From contig CAMGET010000002.1 in the NCBI GenBank assembly GCA_946055175.1, positions 1-16,458 of the forward strand: a DNA stretch of 16,458 nt, given 5' to 3'. This stretch comes from an uncultured Roseburia sp. GTDB lineage: Bacteria > Bacillota > Clostridia > Lachnospirales > Lachnospiraceae. Positions 7,694 through 13,393 of the stretch are shown here, piece by piece. Under the pieces are notes generated by a model. The model did not search any database and had not been told where the DNA came from. It saw only the letters and a list, made by a program, of their open reading frames with translations. Within the stretch, counting starts at the first letter, position 1. The number at the start of each line of letters is the position of its first letter. Position numbers and translations under genes: made by a program.

Positions 7694-8752
7694 ATGCAGA
7701 TAGAAGAAATTTTACGTTTGGCAAAAGAGATAGATGCGTCTGATATTCATATGGCACCGGGAAGTCCTCTGATGTTCCGCATTAATGGGAGACTGGTTTC
7801 GCAGAATACAGAGATTATGAAACCAAAAGAAGTCGAAGATACCATTCGTCCGGTTATGACAGAGGAGCAACTTGAGGATTTGGAACGAATTGGAGAATTG
7901 GACTTTGCCTTTTCAATTCCGGGATTTTCACGTGTACGTGTAAATATTTTCAGCCAAAGAGGGACGTATGCGGCGTCATTTCGTATTTTATCTTATGAGG
8001 TGCCAACTCCTGAAAGTCTGGGAATTCCGAAAGCAGTTGTGGAACTTACGAATCGTAAGCGAGGTTTGATTTTGGTGACGGGAACTGCCGGAAGCGGAAA
8101 GTCCACTACTTTAGCAAGCCTGATAGAAGTAATCGCAGAACGTGATTACAAAAATATTATTACGTTAGAAGATCCGATTGAATATTTACATTCTCATAAA
8201 AAATCCATTGTAAGCCAAAGGGAAATCGGCTGTGATACCAATGATTACGCAGATGGAATCCGTGCAGCGTTAAGACAGGACCCGGACGTAATCATGGTGG
8301 GGGAACTCTATGACATGGATACGATTTCTATGGCACTTGTTGCAGCAGAGACCGGGCATTTGGTATTTTCAACATTGCATACCGGTAACACAGTGGATGC
8401 AATCGCCAGAATGATTGATGTTTTTCCGCCATATCAGCAACAGCAGGTAAGGGTACAGCTTGCTTCGGTATTAAGCGGAATTGTTGCGCAGCAATTGCTG
8501 CCACGTTCTGATATCAGAGGCAGAATAGCAGCTTTTGAGGTTCTGCTTGCAAATGAGTCTGTTCGTAATATGATTCGGGAAGGGAAAAATCATCAGATTC
8601 CGGGGCTTATTTCAAACAGTAGAAAAGAAGGCATGCAGAGCATGGATGATGCAATTCTGGATGCCTATATGCGGAGTGAGATTGCGATGGAGACGGCGAT
8701 TTCCTATGCACAGGATGCAGATAGTATGGAACGAAAAGTCCGCATTTTCTAA
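7694..8752 (+). CDS. pilT: PilT-family type IV pilus retraction ATPase
   Basis: This 352-residue protein is a GspE/PilT-type secretion ATPase. PilT hexamers on the cytoplasmic face of the membrane power pilus retraction. Seen: an N-terminal PAS-like domain typical of PilT (DASDIHMAPGSPLMFRINGRL), Walker A GTAGSGKST at 130-138, an Asp box with LEDPIEY, a Walker B segment DPDVIMVGELYD with Glu204, a His box STLHTGNT, and the PilT C-terminal signature SVRNMIREGKNHQIPGLI. The length matches PilT (about 345-365) rather than PilB (over 550). The usual Arg of the GEMRD motif is Tyr206 here. No pilin, PilB, PilC or prepilin peptidase gene is in the window, so partners must lie elsewhere or the protein has another role. 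An intrinsic terminator follows at 8837-8871. Confidence 0.9.
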   Translation: MQIEEILRLAKEIDASDIHMAPGSPLMFRINGRLVSQNTEIMKPKEVEDTIRPVMTEEQLEDLERIGELDFAFSIPGFSRVRVNIFSQRGTYAASFRILSYEVPTPESLGIPKAVVELTNRKRGLILVTGTAGSGKSTTLASLIEVIAERDYKNIITLEDPIEYLHSHKKSIVSQREIGCDTNDYADGIRAALRQDPDVIMVGELYDMDTISMALVAAETGHLVFSTLHTGNTVDAIARMIDVFPPYQQQQVRVQLASVLSGIVAQQLLPRSDIRGRIAAFEVLLANESVRNMIREGKNHQIPGLISNSRKEGMQSMDDAILDAYMRSEIAMETAISYAQDADSMERKVRIF

Positions 8753-8807
8753 GAAAATGGAAATTATTATCAAATTCTAAAATGTTTCTTAAAAGACAAT
8801 AGAACCA

Positions 8808-8836
8808 TTGACGGAAGTTTTTGAAGGAAGTAAGAT
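8808..8836 (+). promoter_or_regulatory. Candidate sigma-A promoter for the zinc-ribbon/DUF5685/J-domain group
   Basis: TTGACG at 8808-8813 lies 17 bases before TAAGAT at 8831-8836. Initiation would fall at about 8842, inside the 5' arm of the terminator hairpin that starts at 8840. Confidence 0.6.
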
Positions 8837-8871
8837 AAAACGGTACCATAAATGAGGTGGTATCGTTTTTT
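8837..8871 (+). terminator. Intrinsic terminator after pilT
   Basis: A 9-bp stem (8840-8848 with 8858-8866, one G-U pair) and a 9-base loop are followed by a T-run to 8871. It closes the pilT transcript. A transcript starting from the overlapping promoter would lack the first bases of the stem and should escape termination. Confidence 0.85.
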
Positions 8872-8894
8872 ATTATTTGATGTAGGTGGACAGG

Positions 8895-9323
8895 ATGAAG
8901 CAGAAAATTCAATCAATGATGTATCGGTTAAATACAAAAATGCAGCAGTTTATGGTAGGACGTTATGGCGCAGATGAGTTGGGAAGATTTATATCAGTAA
9001 GCACACTTGTATGTCTTTTGGTATCCCTGTTTACCAAGTGGGGAATTCTTTACTGGATTGGGTTGTTTTTGATTTTTTATACCTATTTTCGAATGTTTTC
9101 CAAAAATGTGTCTAAGAGATATCAGGAAAACCAAAAATTTTTAACACTCCGGTATAAAGCTGTGGCAAAATGGAGCATCATGAAAAAACATTTTTTGGAA
9201 CGAAAAATTTATCGCTTTTATAAATGTCCACAGTGCAAACAGAAGGTGCGTGTGCCAAAGGGAAGAGGAAAAATTTGTATTACCTGTCCAAAATGCAGAA
9301 CAGAATTTGTAAAAAAGAGCTAG
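8895..9323 (+). CDS. Small membrane protein with C-terminal zinc ribbon
   Basis: A 142-residue protein of unknown function. I chose the ATG at 8895 because AGGTGG at 8884-8889 precedes it by five bases; a GTG at 8886 lies within that site. Residues 1-32 are basic and soluble; about 33-67 are two adjacent hydrophobic segments separated by a short turn (KWG), likely a membrane hairpin; about 68-110 are basic. The end is a zinc ribbon with Cys111/Cys114 in CPQC and Cys131/Cys134 in CPKC, plus an extra Cys128. With both membrane segments forming a hairpin, the ribbon and N-terminus would sit on the same side, probably the cytoplasm. It is the first gene of the group with the DUF5685 and J-domain genes (18-base gap). 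I do not recognise a function. Confidence 0.8.
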   Translation: MKQKIQSMMYRLNTKMQQFMVGRYGADELGRFISVSTLVCLLVSLFTKWGILYWIGLFLIFYTYFRMFSKNVSKRYQENQKFLTLRYKAVAKWSIMKKHFLERKIYRFYKCPQCKQKVRVPKGRGKICITCPKCRTEFVKKS

Positions 9324-9341
9324 AGCGAAGGAGAAGGTCTG

Positions 9342-10220
9342 ATGTTTGGATATATCAATATCAACGGTTTGGAGCTGTCAGAAGAAAATAAAAAAGCATA
9401 TCAGGCCTATTACTGTGGCTTATGCCGGAAACTGAAGGCAGATTGTGGTACAAAAGGTCAGATGTTGTTAAGCTATGATTTGACATTTTTGATTGTACTT
9501 TTAACCGGTTTATATGAACTGTCAAATGTGGAGACAGAGTTTACCTGTCCTTTGCATCCGACAAAACGCCGGATGGCTTATATCAATGAGGCAACAGAAT
9601 ATGCAGCCGATATGAACCTGATTCTTGCATATCATAATTTTGTAGATGATTGGAAAGATGAGCGCTCCTATGCAAAAAAAGCACTTGTAAAAATATTGGA
9701 TAAAGATTATGCTCGTATTACAGAAAAATATCCGAGACAGATTGCTGCGGTGGAACGATATATGCAACAGATTGAGAAACTGGAAAAACGTAAGGAAAGT
9801 AATCTTGATTTGGTCAGCGGACTGACAGGCGAGATGCTCGGTGAAGTATTTTGTTGGAAAGAGGATGTCTGGAAGGATGAATTAAAAACCTTAGGCTTTT
9901 ATATGGGTAAATTTATTTACCTGATGGATGCTTATGAGGATTTTGAAAAGGATAAGAAAAAGAATGCCTACAATCCGCTAAATTATATGGAGACGGATGG
10001 AAATCAGGATTTTGAGACGATTTGCAAGTTGCTGTTGACCAGCATGATGTCAGAGTGCGCAAGGTCCTTTGAACGACTTCCGATTTTATTGCATGCAGAT
10101 ATTTTGCGAAATATTTTGTATTCCGGCGTCTGGTCAAAATATGAATATTTACAGCTGAAAAAGAAAAAACTGGAAGAAAAGCAGAAGAAACATCATACTG
10201 TGGAAATGGAGAAAAAATGA
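9342..10220 (+). CDS. DUF5685 family protein
   Basis: A 292-residue, mainly helical protein that I recognise as DUF5685 from its start MFGYININ and the segment [10 protein letters not shown]. The function is unknown. Visible points: Cys25-x2-Cys28 and Cys69-x2-His72 could form a metal site; Cys35 lies close by. Two acidic motifs, VDDWKDE (Asp102, Asp103, Asp106, Glu107) and DAYEDFEKD (Asp196, Glu199, Asp200, Asp204), are about 90 residues apart on predicted helices, and the second is followed by KKNAYNPL. This arrangement recalls the paired Asp-rich motifs of isoprenoid synthases, an inference only. A basic, Lys-rich C-terminal tail follows. A Shine-Dalgarno site (AAGGAGA) precedes the ATG. 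The stop overlaps the J-domain start as ATGA, so the two are translationally coupled. Confidence 0.85.
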   Translation: MFGYININGLELSEENKKAYQAYYCGLCRKLKADCGTKGQMLLSYDLTFLIVLLTGLYELSNVETEFTCPLHPTKRRMAYINEATEYAADMNLILAYHNFVDDWKDERSYAKKALVKILDKDYARITEKYPRQIAAVERYMQQIEKLEKRKESNLDLVSGLTGEMLGEVFCWKEDVWKDELKTLGFYMGKFIYLMDAYEDFEKDKKKNAYNPLNYMETDGNQDFETICKLLLTSMMSECARSFERLPILLHADILRNILYSGVWSKYEYLQLKKKKLEEKQKKHHTVEMEKK

Positions 10221-10864
10221 GAGATCCATATCAGGTGCTTGGCGTATCGCCCGGTGCCTCTGACGATGAAATAAAAAAAGCATATCGTAATTTAAGCCGC
10301 AAATATCATCCGGATGCAAATATCAATAATCCGAATAAAGAAGCTGCGGAGGAAAAGTTTAAAGAAGTACAGCAGGCTTACGACCAGATTATGAAGGAAA
10401 AACAGTCCGGCGGTAATTACGGTGGTGGATATAATTATGGATATGGTGGGACCGGTTATCGTTATACCTATAATAATTCGGGCTCTGGTTCCTCTGATAC
10501 AGAATCGGTACAGATGCGTGCAGCTGCAAACTATATTACGAACGGTTGCTACAGAGAAGCCGTAAATGTGCTCAATGGGATGGCAGAATCAGAGCGAAAT
10601 GCCCGTTGGTATTACTATAGCGCACTGGCCAATCAGGGACTTGGTAATAATATTATGGCCAAGCAGTATGCAGGGAAAGCGGTTGACATGGAACCGAGTA
10701 ATTCTCAGTATCGTCAGTTTTTACAGCATTTAGAATATGGCGGTACCTGGTATACCAATATGGGAAGCGGTTATGAGAGACCTTATGCAAGTACAGGAAA
10801 CTGGTGCTTAAGTATGTTGTTTTTAAATATGCTTTGCAACTGTTGTTGCTGCGGACCGTGTTAA
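10217..10864 (+). CDS. J-domain protein with TPR-like region and cysteine-rich tail
   Basis: A 215-residue DnaJ-related protein. Residues 1-60 form a J domain with the HPD motif at 31-33, which stimulates the ATPase of DnaK-type Hsp70. Residues 64-93 are a Gly/Tyr-rich linker. Residues about 98-170 are helical with a TPR-like pattern ([17 protein letters not shown], then [13 protein letters not shown] and [15 protein letters not shown]). The last 19 residues (197-215) contain seven cysteines, with four in a row at 209-212, after a hydrophobic stretch. The zinc-finger and client-binding domains of true DnaJ are absent, so this is a specialised co-chaperone, not the housekeeping DnaJ. It is coupled to the DUF5685 gene by a 4-base overlap, suggesting that protein as a partner. 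A bidirectional terminator follows directly. Confidence 0.88.
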   Translation: MRDPYQVLGVSPGASDDEIKKAYRNLSRKYHPDANINNPNKEAAEEKFKEVQQAYDQIMKEKQSGGNYGGGYNYGYGGTGYRYTYNNSGSGSSDTESVQMRAAANYITNGCYREAVNVLNGMAESERNARWYYYSALANQGLGNNIMAKQYAGKAVDMEPSNSQYRQFLQHLEYGGTWYTNMGSGYERPYASTGNWCLSMLFLNMLCNCCCCGPC

Positions 10865-10867
10865 AAG

Positions 10868-10895
10868 AAAAGGTGCGCCTAACGGCGCACCTTTT
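10868..10895. terminator. Bidirectional terminator between the J-domain gene and pyrI
   Basis: AGGTGCGCC at 10871-10879 pairs perfectly with GGCGCACCT at 10884-10892 around a TAAC loop. The AAA before and TTTTT after extend it and give a U-tract in either direction. It ends the forward J-domain transcript and the reverse pyrBI transcript, whose stop codon is at 10895-10897. Confidence 0.93.
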
Positions 10896-11332
10896 TATCG
10901 TCTTCTTGGATTTGCGTACTTTTCTTCACAGTACTTGCAACGGTAAACCTCTTTCTCAGAATCAGAGAGAATAAAAATCTGGTCAAGTTCCTGTTCGACA
11001 GAGGAGATACAACGAGGATTCTTACATTTGATGACGTTTTTCACCTGTTTCGGAAGATGCAAGATTTTTTTCTCAACGATGGAGTTGTCTTTGATGACAT
11101 TTACGGTGATATTGTGATCAATGAAGCCGAGAATATCCAAGTCAAGAGCTTCTATCGGACATTCTACCTTTAAAATATCCTTTCTGCCCATTTTATTGCT
11201 TTTCACATTCTTAATGATAGCAACGGTACAGTCCAACTCGTCTAATTTCAAATCATGATAAATCTGAAGGCTCATGCCTGCCTGAATATGGTCAAGTACA
11301 AAACCTTCCTGAATTCCGCTAATTGTTAACAT
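10895..11332 (-). CDS. pyrI: Aspartate carbamoyltransferase regulatory subunit
   Basis: PyrI is the non-catalytic subunit of aspartate transcarbamoylase; it binds nucleotides (CTP and UTP as inhibitors, ATP as activator in E. coli) and joins catalytic trimers. The 145 residues show the N-terminal allosteric domain (DHIQAGMSLQI, then NVKSNKMGRKDILKVE) and a C-terminal zinc domain with Cys103, Cys108, Cys132 and Cys135 in CKNPRC and CKYC, matching the C-x4-C and C-x2-C spacing of E. coli PyrI. The ATG at 11332 follows an AAAGGA site on the minus strand. It lies 21 bases after pyrB and is surely co-transcribed with it. Confidence 0.95.
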   Translation of the reverse strand: MLTISGIQEGFVLDHIQAGMSLQIYHDLKLDELDCTVAIIKNVKSNKMGRKDILKVECPIEALDLDILGFIDHNITVNVIKDNSIVEKKILHLPKQVKNVIKCKNPRCISSVEQELDQIFILSDSEKEVYRCKYCEEKYANPRRR

Positions 11333-11353
11333 AACAGTATTCCTTTCTTTGTA

Positions 11354-12274
11354 TTATTCCACTTTAATTTCCAGCAAAGTAAGAATCAGAGCCATACGAA
11401 CATAGACACCATACTGTGCCTGACGGAAGTAGGCTGCTCTCGGGTCATCATCCACTTCCACGGAAATTTCATTGACACGAGGAAGCGGGTGCAGGACCAG
11501 CATATCTTTTTTCGCCAGTTCCATTTTGGCTTTGGTCAGTACATAATAGTCTTTTAAGCGGATGTAATCCTCTTCGTTGAAGAAACGTTCCTTCTGAACA
11601 CGGGTCATATAAAGGATATCCAATTCAGGCATGGCGTCCTCTAAACGCTCTACCTCTGTATAAGGTATGTGCTTTGCTTCCAATACATCTTCACGAATAT
11701 AACTTGGAACACGTAATTCTTCCGGTGATATCAGTACAAAGCGCACATTTGGATACCGGATTAATGCATGAATCAGGGAATGTACGGTTCGTCCAAATTT
11801 TAAATCCCCGCAGAGACCGATGGTAATATTGCCCAATTCGCCCTTTAAGGAACGGATGGTTAATAAATCGGTTAAAGTCTGGGTTGGATGTTGGTGACCG
11901 CCGTCGCCGGCATTGATAACAGGAATGGTTGATTTTTGTGAAGCAACTAAAGGTGCACCTTCTTTTGGGTGACGCATTGCACAGATGTCTGCGTAACAGG
12001 AAATAACACGAATGGTATCGGAAACACTTTCTCCTTTGGCAGCAGAACTGGAATCTGCACTGGAGAAACCTAAAACAGAACCACCAAGATTTAGCATGGC
12101 AGCTTCAAAACTTAGTCTGGTACGAGTACTCGGTTCGTAGAAACAGGTTGCAAGCTTCTTACCGGCACAGGCATGAGCATATTTCTCGGGATACTTTTCG
12201 ATGTCATTGGCTAAATCTAAAAGCGCATCCAGCTCCTCAACGGAGAAGTCTAAAGGACTCATTAAATGTCGCAT
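11354..12274 (-). CDS. pyrB: Aspartate carbamoyltransferase catalytic subunit
   Basis: PyrB joins carbamoyl phosphate and L-aspartate to carbamoyl aspartate, the first committed step of pyrimidine synthesis, in the cytoplasm. The 306 residues match the usual length (about 305-310). Seen in order: STRTR at 49-53 (carbamoyl phosphate site), Lys80 in [12 protein letters not shown] at 101-103, HPTQTLTDL from 129, and HPLPR near the C-terminus (aspartate domain). The ATG at 12274 has AAAGGAG seven bases upstream on the minus strand, which decides it against Met5. With pyrI next, the enzyme should be the allosteric dodecamer-type holoenzyme. The leader is very short, with no room for a PyrR-type attenuator. 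Confidence 0.97.
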   Translation of the reverse strand: MRHLMSPLDFSVEELDALLDLANDIEKYPEKYAHACAGKKLATCFYEPSTRTRLSFEAAMLNLGGSVLGFSSADSSSAAKGESVSDTIRVISCYADICAMRHPKEGAPLVASQKSTIPVINAGDGGHQHPTQTLTDLLTIRSLKGELGNITIGLCGDLKFGRTVHSLIHALIRYPNVRFVLISPEELRVPSYIREDVLEAKHIPYTEVERLEDAMPELDILYMTRVQKERFFNEEDYIRLKDYYVLTKAKMELAKKDMLVLHPLPRVNEISVEVDDDPRAAYFRQAQYGVYVRMALILTLLEIKVE

Positions 12275-12304
12275 AAATTTACTCCTTTATTTTGTATTTT
12301 TTAT

Positions 12305-12333
12305 ATCTTATAATAATAAAATGCGATTTGCAA
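12305..12333 (-). promoter_or_regulatory. Sigma-A promoter of pyrBI
   Basis: On the minus strand TTGCAA (12333-12328) lies 17 bases before TAAGAT (12310-12305). Initiation at about 12298-12300 falls in an A-run and leaves a leader of only about 25 bases before the pyrB ATG. Confidence 0.65.
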
Positions 12334-12350
12334 GAGTAAAAAATAATTAG

Positions 12351-12379
12351 TTGCAGATGAAGAGAAGGAAGAGTAAAAT
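12351..12379 (+). promoter_or_regulatory. Sigma-A promoter of the PH-domain gene
   Basis: TTGCAG at 12351-12356 lies 17 bases before TAAAAT at 12374-12379, giving a start at about 12386 and a short leader containing the AAAGGAG site. It is divergent from the pyrB promoter, with 17 bases between the two -35 elements. Confidence 0.65.
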
Positions 12380-12411
12380 AGAGGCAAAAGAAGCAAAGGA
12401 GATTGGTAATT

Positions 12412-12849
12412 ATGGCAGAGGAAAAGAATACAGAAAACATGGAAATAAAGGAAGAACCGATATATAAAGAGCGTAAGCGCCTGCTATTTTTTGGACTTCC
12501 ATGGACTTTTACGAAATATACACTTACGGATGATATGCTGACCATTCAGGAAGGGTTATTAAAGACAGAAGAAAATGACTGCTACATGTACAAGATTCAG
12601 GACGTAAAGCTTGTAACTACATTAATGGAGCGTATGTTTGGACTGGGAACAGTCATCTGTTACACAGGAGATGTGACCAATCCTGAGATACATTTAGAGC
12701 ACATCAAACATGCAAAAGAAATAAAAAATTACATCTTAAAAGCGTCAGAAGCTGCCCGTATTAAGAGACGTACCCTTAATACCGTGGATATCGGTGCAAT
12801 TGTAGAGGAAGATACAGACTGTATCTGTGACCATATCGATGCAGATTAA
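12412..12849 (+). CDS. Bacterial PH-domain protein
   Basis: A 145-residue protein resembling the bacterial PH domain family (bPH2, YdbS/YdbT type). The ATG at 12412 is preceded by AAAGGAG; a TTG at 12403 is in frame but lies next to that site. Residues 1-20 are charged. The PH-like core follows: FFGLPWTFTKYTLTDDMLTIQEGLL, then DCYMYKIQDVKLVTTLMERMFGLGTVICYT, with EIHLEHIKHAKEIKNYIL as the closing helix. The last about 30 residues are acidic with two cysteines (DCICDHIDAD). No membrane segment is seen, unlike many YdbS relatives. The gene stands alone on this strand, divergent from pyrB and convergent with the CmpB-like gene, sharing 12846-12849. Function unknown. Confidence 0.85.
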   Translation: MAEEKNTENMEIKEEPIYKERKRLLFFGLPWTFTKYTLTDDMLTIQEGLLKTEENDCYMYKIQDVKLVTTLMERMFGLGTVICYTGDVTNPEIHLEHIKHAKEIKNYILKASEAARIKRRTLNTVDIGAIVEEDTDCICDHIDAD

Positions 12850-13232
12850 TCACGTGTGACAATACGCTCAAAAAGCAGGCCTGCAAGTGCCCAAAGCGCT
12901 GCATAATCAAGGCGGATAACACCATTTATGTTAGTGGGAGAATTACTGTAATCCCAGGGACATAAATGGTGTTTTTTTAAAAGCATACCGCTTATATATT
13001 CACAGATAAGGATGCAAAAAGAATAGATGCAGCCACGTAACAGCAATGGCAATTTTTTTATGACTTCATAGAGGGGCTTGATGAAGGCAGCCAAACCATA
13101 GATGGGAAACATCCAAAGCGAGGTCTGCCCGATTAAGCGCAGATCCCCCTGCAAAAAGGCACCAAGGGAAGTAAAAATAATTTCTATACACCAGCCGGTC
13201 AGGCCGCAGATGAAAAAGTTTTTGCGAAACAT
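12846..13232 (-). CDS. CmpB-like membrane protein (putative ABC transporter permease family)
   Basis: A 128-residue membrane protein of the family annotated as putative ABC-transporter type IV (CmpB, PF06541); transport has not been proven for the family and no ATPase gene is nearby. Four hydrophobic segments lie at about residues 5-26, 38-55, 63-84 and 108-124. The conserved signature is visible: CPWDYS at 91-96 and NINGVIRLDYAALWALAGLLFE at about 101-122. The ATG at 13232 has GGAGG five bases upstream on the minus strand. The stop overlaps the PH-domain stop on the other strand through the palindrome TTAA. The coding sequence also contains a terminator-like repeat that reads on the + strand (12918-12978). 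Confidence 0.85.
   Translation of the reverse strand: MFRKNFFICGLTGWCIEIIFTSLGAFLQGDLRLIGQTSLWMFPIYGLAAFIKPLYEVIKKLPLLLRGCIYSFCILICEYISGMLLKKHHLCPWDYSNSPTNINGVIRLDYAALWALAGLLFERIVTRD
12918..12978 (+). terminator. Terminator-like inverted repeat for the PH-domain transcript, inside the opposing gene
   Basis: AACACCATTTATG at 12918-12930 is perfectly complementary to CATAAATGGTGTT at 12961-12973, and a run of seven T ends at 12978. The 30-base loop holds a nested TGGGA/TCCCA stem (12935-12939 with 12952-12956). Read on the + strand this resembles an intrinsic terminator 69 bases after the PH-domain stop. On the minus strand the same bases encode residues about 84-105 of the CmpB-like protein, including the CPWDYS motif. 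Confidence 0.65.
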
Positions 13233-13279
13233 AAAATCCTCCGAACATTTCTTATTTGGTTAGTATTTCCAAATGTAAA

Positions 13280-13307
13280 AAAATCATACAAAAAGTGTTA
13301 TGATTTT
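13280..13307. promoter_or_regulatory. Inverted repeat and possible promoter upstream of the CmpB-like gene
   Basis: AAAATCATA (13280-13288) and TATGATTTT (13299-13307) form a 9-bp perfect inverted repeat around a 10-base centre. On the minus strand TTGACC (13324-13319) and CATAAC (13302-13297), 16 bases apart, are a possible promoter whose -10 falls in one arm. The repeat could be an operator, or an A/T-rich hairpin without a role. Confidence 0.4.
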
Positions 13308-13328
13308 CTTAATTAAACGGTCAAAAAC

Positions 13329-13357
13329 TTGTAAATTCGGGATATCTGACATATAAT
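13329..13357 (+). promoter_or_regulatory. Sigma-A promoter of priA-def-fmt
   Basis: TTGTAA at 13329-13334 lies 17 bases before a perfect TATAAT at 13352-13357, giving a start at about 13364 and a leader of about 30 bases to the priA ATG. Confidence 0.8.
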
Positions 13358-13393
13358 CAAGTATTAGTAGTAATTTTGCAAAAGAGGTGGCAG

